The notes beneath the pieces are model-generated. The model was given only the letters and a program-made list of their open reading frames with translations. It searched no databases and was not told where the DNA came from. A stretch of 64,000 bases of DNA. It comes from Truepera sp965215315. Its GTDB lineage: Bacteria > Deinococcota > Deinococci > Deinococcales > Trueperaceae. Position numbers and translations under genes: made by a program. Each line of letters opens with the position of its first letter. The first letter of the stretch is position 1. The DNA lies in NCBI GenBank assembly GCA_965215315.1, contig CBDCDB010000008.1:2852001-2916000 (forward strand), given 5' to 3'. Of this stretch, positions 8,532 to 16,678 are shown piece by piece.

Positions 8532-9820
8532 GATGCGTCCCCCATGCGTTCAACGAGCATCGCGTGTCCGAGCCCCCCGGCAGCGCACGCGGTCACGAGC
8601 GCCAGCGTGCCGTCTTCGTCGTGAAGCCGCCGCGCCGCCATCGTCAGGAGCCGGGTACCGGTCGCGCCGAACGGATGCCCGAGCGAGAGCGAACCGCCCC
8701 AGGTGTTGAGCCTGTCCATATTTACGTCTCCGACGCGGTGGTCTCGGTTTAACCGTTCTTTAGCAAACGTGTCGGACTCTAAAGCCCGCAACACAGCCAA
8801 TACTTGACCAGCAAACGCTTCGTGGAGCTCGATGACGTCGATGTCGTTTAGCGTAAGATCCGCCCAGTCTAAAACTTGCGGCGTCGCGTAAGCTGGGCCT
8901 AACAGCAGCTCTTCGCCGGGGTCTTGAGCGACAAAGATATACGCGCCGAGCCGCGCGAGCGGCTTGAAGCCGTGCGCTTTGGCGGCCTCTTCCTCCATCA
9001 GGAGAACTGCCGACGCGCCGTCGGTCAAGGGTGAGGCGTTGCCCGCTGTGACGGTGCCGAACGGTTTGACGAATACGGGTTTGAGGGACGCGAGTTTTTC
9101 CGGACTCGAGTCCCCCCGAACCGTGTTGTCTTTTTCCAGCAGGTCGAATTTGGGTGGCACGGCAGTCGGCATGATGTCCGCAAGTTTACCCGCTTCAGTT
9201 GCCTTTGCTGCCAGTTTGTGCGAACGCAGCGCATAATCATCTTGTTCTTTACGTGAGACTCCGAACGCCGCCGCGAGTTTGTCGGCGCTCTCGCCCATCG
9301 TTTCGCCCGTTGAATACTCCGCGACTTTGGGCGCTTTAGGCAGCAAATCGGACGGTGACAAACCCTGTAGAAGTTTACGGTATTCCAAAGGTGAGCCGTA
9401 CTTTTGCGACTCGTAGAGGCGTTTACGAACCCCCAAAGGAAACTGCGGCGGTGTATCGGACAAAACCTCGACGCCGCCAGCAATCGCTACGTCCGTCTGG
9501 CCTGAGCGAATAGCTTCGGCAGCGCTCACGACGGCTTGGTTCGCTGAAATACACGCCATCGTCACGGTGTGCGCGGGCGTTTTGTGTAAAAACCCTGCGC
9601 CTAGCGAGGCGTCCCGGGCCACGTTACTCGTCGAGACGTTCTGCACGACGTTGCCCATCACCACCAGCCCGATATCTTTGGGCGTGAGCCCGGACGCGTC
9701 CAGAATACCGCGCAGCGCTAGCCGCGCCAGATCGTACGAGGTCAGCCCCAGATAGTCCGTCCCGGAACGGCGGAACGGCGTGCGGACGCCCTCTACTAAA
9801 ACTACGTTGCGTTTAGTCAT
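8528..9820 (-). CDS. fadI: Acetyl-CoA C-acyltransferase (3-ketoacyl-CoA thiolase)
   Basis: The 430-residue thiolase is closer in length to FadI than FadA. The nucleophilic Cys90 lies in HTVTMACISANQAV, the His of the active site in ELHEAFAGQVLAVLRAL and the second Cys in LVTACAAGGLGHAMLVERM. It cleaves 3-ketoacyl-CoA to acetyl-CoA plus a shortened acyl-CoA. It is first in the fadI-fadJ operon. No acyl-CoA dehydrogenase or ligase gene is adjacent. Confidence 0.95.
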   Translation of the reverse strand: MTKRNVVLVEGVRTPFRRSGTDYLGLTSYDLARLALRGILDASGLTPKDIGLVVMGNVVQNVSTSNVARDASLGAGFLHKTPAHTVTMACISANQAVVSAAEAIRSGQTDVAIAGGVEVLSDTPPQFPLGVRKRLYESQKYGSPLEYRKLLQGLSPSDLLPKAPKVAEYSTGETMGESADKLAAAFGVSRKEQDDYALRSHKLAAKATEAGKLADIMPTAVPPKFDLLEKDNTVRGDSSPEKLASLKPVFVKPFGTVTAGNASPLTDGASAVLLMEEEAAKAHGFKPLARLGAYIFVAQDPGEELLLGPAYATPQVLDWADLTLNDIDVIELHEAFAGQVLAVLRALESDTFAKERLNRDHRVGDVNMDRLNTWGGSLSLGHPFGATGTRLLTMAARRLHDEDGTLALVTACAAGGLGHAMLVERMGDAS

Positions 9821-9882
9821 GCTTCTACTTTACTCGGTCGGCTGTGAGTAAACCGTTGAGTACCTATGAATTAACTGCCGGT

Positions 9883-10467
9883 TTACCTGCCGTTTTCAAC
9901 CCGCACTTCATCTTCGCCCAGGTACGTGACGGCTGCCAGAGAGACGACGGGAACCCCTAGTACGCCCAGTACCTCACGCCCCGCTTCAAAGGTTTTTTCA
10001 ACGACGCAGCCGACGCCCACAAGCTCGGCTCCACAAAGCCGGATCAGCTCGGCAAGGGCCAGAACCGTGTTACCCGAAGCCAAAAAGTCGTCGATGAGGA
10101 GCACCCGGTCGCCTGCAGTTACATATTCCGGTGAGAGGTAAAGCGGCGTGACGCCGCCCTTGGTGCGGCTCGGCGCGTGTCCGACTACCGCGTCAGGCAT
10201 CGTCACGGGACGCTTTTTACGGGCGTAGACGACGGGTGCGCCTAGCGCAACGCCGGTAGTGAACGCCGGAGCGATACCGCTCGCTTCGGCGGTGACGATT
10301 TTATTGACGCCTGATACGCCCAGCGCCGTAAAACGTTCGCTGAACGCGCGGCCCATAGCCAGGGTCAGGTCGGGCTCGAGCCTATGATTGATAAACCCGT
10401 CAACTTTTAAGATGCCGCCTTGCAAGGTTTTGCCCTCGGCGGCGATACGTGCGACTAAACGTTCCAT
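9883..10467 (-). CDS. xpt: Xanthine phosphoribosyltransferase
   Basis: A 194-residue type I phosphoribosyltransferase with the Xpt N-terminus (ILKVDGFINHRLEPDLTLAMG) and PRPP loop VLLIDDFLASGNT. It salvages xanthine to XMP. In Firmicutes xpt is often under a purine riboswitch; I see no such aptamer in the 550 bases upstream. A GGGAG ribosome site precedes the ATG. The length is normal. Confidence 0.93.
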   Translation of the reverse strand: MERLVARIAAEGKTLQGGILKVDGFINHRLEPDLTLAMGRAFSERFTALGVSGVNKIVTAEASGIAPAFTTGVALGAPVVYARKKRPVTMPDAVVGHAPSRTKGGVTPLYLSPEYVTAGDRVLLIDDFLASGNTVLALAELIRLCGAELVGVGCVVEKTFEAGREVLGVLGVPVVSLAAVTYLGEDEVRVENGR

Positions 10468-10889
10468 CTCCCGCTAGCGTACCGGTTTTGCGCTCTCGAG
10501 GGCCAACGCAGCGCTGAGGTGTTCCAGCTCAGGTCGCTACAATCAGCCTTTTTATGAGCGGCGCAGCTATCCTCTTAAATACTGTTATCAAATACTTACG
10601 TGCGCCGGTCAGCGAAACCTGCGCTGAACGTGTTTGATTAGACGATACTTGCTAAGCCGTGCCGTAATAGTCAAAACCAAGACGACTTGCTGATAAACAA
10701 TTCGTAGACCTTTGTAACGCTTAAGTAGGGGCTGTTACAAAAACGTTACAGAAAACGTAAAAAGTGACAATTGTAAAAGAAATGTTCGACAAACTGCATT
10801 TTCTTCCGCAAAACGTGTACACTTAATGAACTTAATTGGTAGGTAGCACTTTTTGTGAGGCTGTGCTAGCATTGTGTCGGGCCAGACAG
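10468..10889. other. AT-richer intergenic region without visible gene
   Basis: About 420 bases between divergent xpt and the MSGGM gene. The part from 10730 is AT-rich, with short repeats of GTTACA and CGTAAAA. No ORF, tRNA or convincing riboswitch was seen. Confidence 0.6.
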
Positions 10890-10917
10890 TTGACCGGGCG
10901 TCACTACCCGGTATACT
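10890..10917 (+). promoter_or_regulatory. Sigma70-type promoter with palindromic spacer, MSGGM gene
   Basis: TTGACC (10890-10895) and TATACT (10912-10917) are separated by 16 bp, a near-consensus promoter. The spacer and edges hold an inverted repeat ACCGGG-N8-CCCGGT, which would place a dimeric repressor across the -35/-10 gap. The predicted transcript start near 10924 gives a leader of about 95 bases. Confidence 0.75.
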
Positions 10918-11017
10918 ACGTCGAGCCGCACGAACGGCGTTCTAACGCGCACAAAAACTTCGTTCGTTTAATCTACCTACTTTTGCGCGAACTTACCTTC
11001 TACTAGGGGGAAACACA

Positions 11018-11158
11018 ATGAAAAAAATTGCTCTTCTGTTGACCATCGGTGCTCTTCTTGCTTTCGGCGCAGCCCAGACCATGTCAGGCGGCATGATGTC
11101 AGGCGGTATGATGTCAGGCGGCATGATGTCAGGCGGCATGATGTCGGGTGGCATGTAA
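11018..11158 (+). CDS. Secreted mini-protein of five MSGGM repeats
   Basis: A 46-codon gene. Residues 1-20 (MKKIALLLTIGALLAFGAAQ) are a textbook Sec signal peptide, with likely cleavage after Ala19 or Gln20. The whole mature part is Thr plus MSGGM repeated five times: 10 Met, 10 Gly and 5 Ser in 26 residues. An AGGGGG ribosome site, a near-consensus promoter and an intrinsic terminator show an independent, probably strongly expressed transcript. Each repeat junction gives MM, spaced to offer thioether ligands, so Cu(I)/Ag(I) binding or a Met-based oxidant sink outside the membrane is conceivable, but this is inference. I recognise no family. Confidence 0.85.
   Translation: MKKIALLLTIGALLAFGAAQTMSGGMMSGGMMSGGMMSGGMMSGGM
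11081..11155 (+). repeat. Five 15-bp tandem repeats encoding MSGGM
   Basis: Unit ATGTCAGGCGGCATG repeated five times. Differences between units are synonymous third-position changes (GGC/GGT, TCA/TCG), so the peptide repeat is exact. Confidence 0.97.
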
Positions 11159-11179
11159 GCTAGTTCAGCATCTGTTGGT

Positions 11180-11209
11180 GGGGCGCTAGCAATAGCGTCC
11201 CCTTTTTTT
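11180..11209 (+). terminator. Rho-independent terminator of the MSGGM transcript
   Basis: GGGGCGCTA-GCAA-TAGCGTCCCC with one bulged A, followed by seven T. It lies 22 bases after the stop codon. Confidence 0.93.
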
Positions 11210-11424
11210 GTCTACAAATTCTTTTCAAACTGCCTTTGTGTTCTATTGGAAACGTGGACGCTCCTAACAACCGCAAAGCCATCTTTTTTATTATTAAACC
11301 ACCCATAAACGCAAGGCACAGAGTCTGTATGATGAAACCGCCTAGGCTTCAAACCCTTGTACTTGCTCACAACCTTTTCTTAACCAAGCAGCCGTAGCAG
11401 GGTCTTTTACGGTAAGGTAGCAGG

Positions 11425-12006
11425 GTGCCGAGCGGACGAACTCACGAATCGATCAACCTACTTGTTTACGGGGCAGCAGCTGTTTCCTACGCCTACGCGC
11501 GGCAGGCGGGTCTAACAGCTGAGTTCGATACCGTTCTCGCACCGGAAACGCTTAAGACGTTTAGCTTAAGTTATTTTATCGGTACTTTTTTAGTCACCCC
11601 CGACCTAGACCTAGCAGAAAACCGGATGCAGGCAAGGAACAACTGGGGGCTTTTGGGGCTGCTTTGGATCCCTTACGGCGCACTGTTCAGCCACCGCGGA
11701 CTGTCACACAGCTGGATTATCGGGCCGCTGACCCGTCTTCTCTATCTGGCTTGTCTCGGACTGGCGCTTTCTTGGGCCGCCGCGCAGGTAGGGCCGTACT
11801 TCGGTTACAGCTTCTCCTTTAAGGCTGAACTCGGTCAGAACTGGTCCGAACTTGCGATTGGTGCGCTGGCAGGGTACTACCTCTCGCAGTGGCTCCACCT
11901 GATTGCTGATGGAATTCGCCCCGACCACGGCTTTCGCAAACGCAAAAGTAGAAGTGGCGCGGCTGGACGCTCTACCCGGCGTTCAGCCAAACGTGTCAGG
12001 CGTTAA
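11425..12006 (+). CDS. DUF2227 putative metal-binding membrane protein
   Basis: A 193-residue protein starting with the family signature (V)PSGRTHESINL. It has TPDLDLAENRMQARNNWG, WIPYGALFSHRGLSHSWIIG and WLHLIADGIRPDHGF. The conserved Asp and His residues suggest a metal site next to about four membrane helices, and the C-terminal 25 residues are strongly basic. The start is GTG at the conserved Pro-Ser-Gly motif. Function is unknown. It is followed 80 bp later by potD and need not be related to it. Confidence 0.85.
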   Translation: MPSGRTHESINLLVYGAAAVSYAYARQAGLTAEFDTVLAPETLKTFSLSYFIGTFLVTPDLDLAENRMQARNNWGLLGLLWIPYGALFSHRGLSHSWIIGPLTRLLYLACLGLALSWAAAQVGPYFGYSFSFKAELGQNWSELAIGALAGYYLSQWLHLIADGIRPDHGFRKRKSRSGAAGRSTRRSAKRVRR

Positions 12007-12069
12007 GCTAAACGGTCATTTTCGGGAGGTTTCGGTGTGGTATCTTGCACTGTGATCTTGCGCCGTGAT

Positions 12070-12079
12070 CTCCCGGGAG
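12070..12079 (+). promoter_or_regulatory. Palindrome covering the potD ribosome-binding site
   Basis: CTCCCGGGAG is a perfect 10-bp palindrome whose right half is the Shine-Dalgarno of potD (GGGAGG, eight bases before ATG). Two direct copies of TGATCT/ATCTTGC lie just upstream. It may be an operator or restriction-site-like coincidence. Confidence 0.4.
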
Positions 12080-12087
12080 GATTTGCC

Positions 12088-13185
12088 ATGTCAAAGACCA
12101 AGTCAATGCCCTTACCGCTTCTCGCTCTACTTTTAGTGACCGGTTTGGTATCCGGCTCAGCCGCAGCACAGACTCCTGATTCATGGACGTGCCCGGAAGG
12201 ATTCTCGGGACAAACGCTCAACGTCTACAACTGGACGACCTATATCGCTGAAGATACCGTCGCCAACTTTGAAGCGCTCTGTGACGTTCAGATCACGTAT
12301 GACACCTACCCGAGCGCGGAAGACCTGCTGGCGCGGCTTCGTCAAGGTAATCCCGGCTACGACGTTATTGTTCCGAGTGACGTCGTGACCTATCCGCTGA
12401 TTGCTGAAGGGCTTTTAGAACCCCTCGACAAAGCTAAAATCCCTAATTTTGCCAACTTGAGCGAGAACCTTCTGGATTTGCCCTTTGATGAAGGCAATCA
12501 GTACACGGTGCCGTATCAGTGGGGCACGGTCGGCATCGGTTACAACAAAACTAACGTGGGCGCTGAGGTTAAAGGCTGGAGCGACCTAGTGGCTTACGGG
12601 GGGCCGGTGGCGTGGCTCGAGGATGTTCGCGGCATGATGGGCACCGCCCTGGTGATGCTCGGGCTAGACCCGAACACTCGTAATCCCGATGAGATCGCGC
12701 AAGCCCGCGACTACCTCGTCGAAAATGGCAATAACGTTGTGTATATCGCCCAAGACGACGGGCAAGAGGTTCTCGCCCGGGGTGAGGCCGATATGGTCAT
12801 CGAATACTCCGGCGATATCTTTCAAATTATGGACGAGTGCGGCTGCGATGACTACGCCTATGTCATCCCCGAAGAGGGCGCGTACTTCTGGGTTGACAAC
12901 GTGACGATTCCGGTCGGCGCACAGAACAAGGCGCTCGCCGAAGTGTTTATCGACTACCTGCTCGACCCACAGGTCGGCGCGGACATCTCGAACTACACCG
13001 CTTACGGCTCACCGAACCAAGCTTCTATCGACGGCGGTTTGATCGACGAGGCACTCCTAGACGACCCGGCAATTTACCCTCCCGCCGAGGTCGAAGCGCG
13101 GCTCTACTCGATTGTCAACGACCCTGAGCTGGAGCAGCTTTACAACGACGCCTGGGACGAAGTTAAGATTTACGTCGGCGGCTAG
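12088..13185 (+). CDS. potD: Polyamine-type ABC transporter substrate-binding protein
   Basis: A 365-residue secreted binding protein. The signal peptide (residues 1-26) ends GSAAAQ; the mature start contains LNVYNWTTYIAEDTV, the PotD/PotF hallmark (NWxxYI). Ligand-pocket aromatic and acidic residues follow in VPYQWGTVGIGYNK, MVIEYSGDIFQI and EEGAYFWVDNVTIP. It should bind spermidine, putrescine or a related cation outside the membrane. Two Cys pairs (TCPEGF and ECGCDD) are unusual for PotD and may form disulfides. The chosen ATG has GGGAGG upstream. It is followed two bases later by potA. Confidence 0.92.
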   Translation: MSKTKSMPLPLLALLLVTGLVSGSAAAQTPDSWTCPEGFSGQTLNVYNWTTYIAEDTVANFEALCDVQITYDTYPSAEDLLARLRQGNPGYDVIVPSDVVTYPLIAEGLLEPLDKAKIPNFANLSENLLDLPFDEGNQYTVPYQWGTVGIGYNKTNVGAEVKGWSDLVAYGGPVAWLEDVRGMMGTALVMLGLDPNTRNPDEIAQARDYLVENGNNVVYIAQDDGQEVLARGEADMVIEYSGDIFQIMDECGCDDYAYVIPEEGAYFWVDNVTIPVGAQNKALAEVFIDYLLDPQVGADISNYTAYGSPNQASIDGGLIDEALLDDPAIYPPAEVEARLYSIVNDPELEQLYNDAWDEVKIYVGG

Positions 13186-13187
13186 GT

Positions 13188-14336
13188 GTGAGCGTTACCA
13201 CGCACTCCCAAGCAGCCAACCAAGCCGCTAACGAGGTCGCCGCTGTCGAACTGACCGGTGTCAACAAAACCTACCTCGACTCACGTAACGGCAACACCGT
13301 TCAAGCTTTGAGTGACGTGTCGCTGACTATCGGCGAAGGTGAGTTTTTTGCGCTGCTGGGGCCGTCGGGGTGCGGCAAGACCACGACGCTCCGTTCGATC
13401 GCAGGCTTCGAGCAGCCCGATACCGGCAAGATTTTAATCCGCGGAAGGGCGGTGCAGGGGATTCCACCGTTTCACCGGCCCGTCAATACGGTGTTTCAGG
13501 ATTATGCGCTGTTTCCGCACATGAGCATCATGCAAAACGTGATGTTCGGTCTCAAGATGGCAAAAATCCCCCGTAAAGAGGCGAAACGGCGGGCGTCGGA
13601 GGCGCTCGAGCTCGTTCAACTCCTGCACACCGCCTCCCGCAAACCGTCACAGCTTTCGGGCGGACAGCGGCAACGCGTGGCGCTTGCACGAGCGCTCGTC
13701 AACGAACCAGCGGTACTGCTCCTAGACGAACCGCTCGGGGCGCTCGATCTCAAACTTCGCAAGGCGATGCAGCTCGAGCTTAAAGAGCTGCAAGAACGCG
13801 TCGGTATCACCTTCGTCTTTGTCACCCACGACCAGGAAGAAGCCCTGACCATGGCTGACCGGATTGCCGTGATGGACGGCGGGCGCGTGTTGCAGGTCGG
13901 TGCGCCCGCCGAGATTTACGAGCATCCGACCGACCGGTTCGTCGCCGACTTTATCGGCGAGACGAACTTTCTCGAGGGGACTATAGTCGGACATACAGGC
14001 GACATAGGCGACCTCAAACTTGCTGACGGGCGGGTTTTACACGCACCGCTAGGCGGTCACGAACTTGCCGCAGGGGAGTCGGCGACGCTCTCGGTACGGC
14101 CCGAACGGATACGGCTCGAGGCCAGCGACATCGTCCCAGTTGACCCCGACCGGAGTCACCTCACGGCTAAAATCACCCAGATTCAGTATTTAGGCACCGA
14201 CACACGCTTTGAGCTCGAGTCCGGCAGCACCCGGCTCACTGCGCGGCAGCAAAACGCCGAGGGTGAGCCCAGGTTCCGCGTCGGCGACGAGGTGCTTGCG
14301 TCTTGGCGGACGACGGGCGCGTCCCTCATCCGCTAA
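13188..14336 (+). CDS. potA: Polyamine-type ABC transporter ATPase
   Basis: The 382-residue PotA-like ATPase has Walker A GPSGCGKTT, Q-loop VFQDYALFPHM, signature LSGGQRQRVALARAL, Walker B LLLDEPLGALD and H-loop VTHD. A C-terminal TOBE regulatory domain (about 280-382) is present. It powers uptake with PotB/PotC. The GTG start lies two bases after the potD stop. Its partner permeases are encoded 3 kb away on the other strand. Confidence 0.93.
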   Translation: MSVTTHSQAANQAANEVAAVELTGVNKTYLDSRNGNTVQALSDVSLTIGEGEFFALLGPSGCGKTTTLRSIAGFEQPDTGKILIRGRAVQGIPPFHRPVNTVFQDYALFPHMSIMQNVMFGLKMAKIPRKEAKRRASEALELVQLLHTASRKPSQLSGGQRQRVALARALVNEPAVLLLDEPLGALDLKLRKAMQLELKELQERVGITFVFVTHDQEEALTMADRIAVMDGGRVLQVGAPAEIYEHPTDRFVADFIGETNFLEGTIVGHTGDIGDLKLADGRVLHAPLGGHELAAGESATLSVRPERIRLEASDIVPVDPDRSHLTAKITQIQYLGTDTRFELESGSTRLTARQQNAEGEPRFRVGDEVLASWRTTGASLIR

Positions 14337-14346
14337 ACTGGCCTTT

Positions 14347-15444
14347 ATGACATCAGCCCTTGCACGCCGGATACGAGTTCTCGAGCTTTCAGGTAGCCCT
14401 TTTGAGCTGGGCTACGCTCACGGAGTCGCGCACAGAGACGCCGTCCGCCATTTTGCTGAAGAGCGGGTGCGGCTGAGCGGCGACCCGTTGTGGACGGGGC
14501 GGACGCTCTCCCAAACCGAGGTTTTAGACCTCGCTGAGCTGTGTTTGGCTGAACACGAACGCTTTGCACCCGAGTTGGTTGAAGAGCTGCGCGGCATGGC
14601 CTCGGCAACTGACCTATCATTAGCTGAACTTCTCATCGTCAACGGCTTCACCGATTTTATCGACACCGTGCATAACGTCGGCCCTGGCACCGTAAAAACC
14701 GCCGCCCCGGTCGGCGCGGACAACTGCACCGCGTTCTTGGTTCCTGACGGTCTCGCTGAGGGGCAAGGCTTTTTCGGTCAAACGTGGGACATGCACGACA
14801 GCGCGACGCCGCACGTCATCTTACTACGCGGCAACCCTACCGGTGCGCCTGCATTTTTATGCTTTACGACGGTCGGGTGCGTCGGGATGATTGGGCTGAA
14901 CGAAGTGGGCGTTTCGGTGGGGATCAACAACCTGCTCGGCGCGGACGGTCAAATCGGCGTGACGTGGCCTTTTGTCGTGCGAAAGATGTTGCAAGCTGAA
15001 ACTGCTGAGGCCGCTTTGGAAACACTGCAACATGCGCGGCTTGCCGGAGCGCACAATTACCTTATCCTGGACGCCGCCGGAACCGGCTACAACGTCGAGG
15101 CGAGCGCGACCGTGCAGCACCTAACGCCTTTAGAAGATGAAGCGGTTGTGCATACGAATCACTGTCTGGTAGACACCACCAAACGCGCTGAACGCACCAG
15201 GGACACCTTCTCCCAAGGTTCATCCGAAGCGAGGGCGGCGCAGGCGCAAACGTTGCTAAGCCGTAAAAATGTCACGGTAGAAGACCTGCAGGCACTGACC
15301 CAGGACGACACCATCTGTGTCCGCTCAACCGAACCCAAGCATATCGAGACGTGCGGCGCAGCCATCATGCGGCCTGCAACCGGCGACTTTTGGATGGCGT
15401 GGGGCCGTCCGGCAGAACATCCGTATGAGCATTTCCGCCTCTGA
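14347..15444 (+). CDS. C45-family peptidase / acyl-CoA:6-aminopenicillanate acyltransferase-like
   Basis: A 365-residue N-terminal-nucleophile hydrolase of the isopenicillin N acyltransferase (peptidase C45) family. The helix ELGYAHGVAHRDAVRHFAEER precedes the autocleavage site GADNCTAFLVP, where Cys127 would become the new N-terminal nucleophile. FFGQTWDMHD and NEVGVSVGINNL follow the family pattern. Members hydrolyse or form amide bonds of small acylated amines. It starts ten bases after potA and overlaps the following GNAT gene by 20 bp, so the trio with the polyamine importer suggests processing of an imported amine or acyl-amine. This is inference. Confidence 0.85.
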   Translation: MTSALARRIRVLELSGSPFELGYAHGVAHRDAVRHFAEERVRLSGDPLWTGRTLSQTEVLDLAELCLAEHERFAPELVEELRGMASATDLSLAELLIVNGFTDFIDTVHNVGPGTVKTAAPVGADNCTAFLVPDGLAEGQGFFGQTWDMHDSATPHVILLRGNPTGAPAFLCFTTVGCVGMIGLNEVGVSVGINNLLGADGQIGVTWPFVVRKMLQAETAEAALETLQHARLAGAHNYLILDAAGTGYNVEASATVQHLTPLEDEAVVHTNHCLVDTTKRAERTRDTFSQGSSEARAAQAQTLLSRKNVTVEDLQALTQDDTICVRSTEPKHIETCGAAIMRPATGDFWMAWGRPAEHPYEHFRL

Positions 15445-16060
15445 ACTGGTTTTGACGACCCTTAGGGCCGAATTTGCGGAGGGACTCGAGCAACTCCAAA
15501 CTGCCTGCTTCCCAACGCTCGCTCCCCACGAGCGGATGCGCCGTGAACACTTTCTCAAACACGCCGAACTTTTCTCCGAAGGTAATTTTGTCGTTCTAGA
15601 CGGTGAAAAAGTTGTCGGGCTCGGTTCAGGCTTTTTGACCAACTTTGATTTTACAGCGAAACACACGTTTTGGGAAACCGTTTCAGAGGGCTTTTACACC
15701 CGCCACAATCCAAACGGCGTGTGGTACTACGGCGGCGACATCAGTGTACATCCGGACTACCGGGGTTTCGGCCTCGGGCGCAAGCTTTACGGCGCACGTA
15801 AAGACGTCGTTAAAAAGCTCAATCGGCGGGGCATTGTGGCAGGCGGGATGTTGCCGGGTTACGCAGCCCACAAGTCAACGCTGAGCGTTCATGATTATGT
15901 GCAAAAAGTCGTTACTGGCGAGCTGAGCGACCCAACCCTCAGTTTTCAGCTTAAAAACGGGTTTGAGGTGCGTGGGTTCCTAGAAAACTATCTGGATGAT
16001 GAAGCTTCAGACGGTTGGGCGACCCTGATTGTTTGGGAGAATCTAGCTGTGCAGCTCTAG
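15425..16060 (+). CDS. GNAT-family N-acetyltransferase
   Basis: A 211-residue GNAT protein. The acetyl-CoA loop is ISVHPDYRGFGLGRKLY, followed by an IVAGGMLPGYAAH strand-helix typical of the GNAT subgroup found fused or next to carbon-nitrogen hydrolases. The ATG used here lies inside the 3' end of the C45 gene (20-bp overlap). Acceptor is unknown; the context of polyamine uptake and an amide-bond enzyme suggests an amine. Confidence 0.85.
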   Translation: MSISASELVLTTLRAEFAEGLEQLQTACFPTLAPHERMRREHFLKHAELFSEGNFVVLDGEKVVGLGSGFLTNFDFTAKHTFWETVSEGFYTRHNPNGVWYYGGDISVHPDYRGFGLGRKLYGARKDVVKKLNRRGIVAGGMLPGYAAHKSTLSVHDYVQKVVTGELSDPTLSFQLKNGFEVRGFLENYLDDEASDGWATLIVWENLAVQL

Positions 16061-16061
16061 C

Positions 16062-16631
16062 CTACGGCGTAAGTCGGCGTCTCCCGTTATGCTTTTCTAA
16101 CCAATTCTCAGCTTGTTTCATTAAGGCGTCAATATAGGCTTTTTTGCTCTGCTGGTAAGCGCCGCGCTTTCCGGCTAACTGATTGGCCAAGTTGACTTTC
16201 AGGTCACCATATTCGTTAGCAACTTCTGGGTGTTGCCGCAAGTAATCCCTAAAAAGCATGTGAGCACGCCAATGTTCACTCTTATGCTCGACGATGTGCA
16301 AATGATAGCCACGTTGCGCTTCTTTATAGGGTTTCAGGTAAACGCGCCAGTTCGCTTTGGGCTCTTTGTAAAAAGTATAGCTGCTGGTCTCGAGCAACCT
16401 ATCAGCCGAATCAGGCCAAGGAAATCCTGCTGTACCCAACATTATGTCTACTGTCGCTTTGGCCGTAAGGTTCGGAACGCTCGTGCTACCGAAGTGCTGA
16501 ATATCTTGTATCAACTCGCCAAGCAGGTACGCGAGGCTCGTCTTTTCTCGCTCGAAACGTTTAGGCCATAAACTGCGGTACGGCTCTAGTTTGACAGGAA
16601 TATTGCCCGGGTGCAGATCTTCTTGGCTCAT
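16062..16631 (-). CDS. GrpB/UPF0157 family protein
   Basis: A 189-residue member of the GrpB (UPF0157) family, nucleotidyltransferase-like. Motifs are VKLEPYRSLWPKRFEREKTSL, IQHFGSTSVPNLTAKATVDIM (the GSTxVPxLxAKxxxDI signature) and YHLHIVEHKSEHWRAHMLFRDYL. The biochemical role of the family is not established. I prefer ATG at 16631 over the TTG at 16646. It converges tail to tail with the GNAT gene, one base apart. Confidence 0.88.
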   Translation of the reverse strand: MSQEDLHPGNIPVKLEPYRSLWPKRFEREKTSLAYLLGELIQDIQHFGSTSVPNLTAKATVDIMLGTAGFPWPDSADRLLETSSYTFYKEPKANWRVYLKPYKEAQRGYHLHIVEHKSEHWRAHMLFRDYLRQHPEVANEYGDLKVNLANQLAGKRGAYQQSKKAYIDALMKQAENWLEKHNGRRRLTP

Positions 16632-16678
16632 GGAAAGATGACCCAAAACCCGGGTGAGTTCGGCCTATGCGTCAACAT

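Noticed and set aside
10468..11017. Purine riboswitch before xpt
   Set aside because: No conserved aptamer core or antiterminator pairing recognised on the minus strand.
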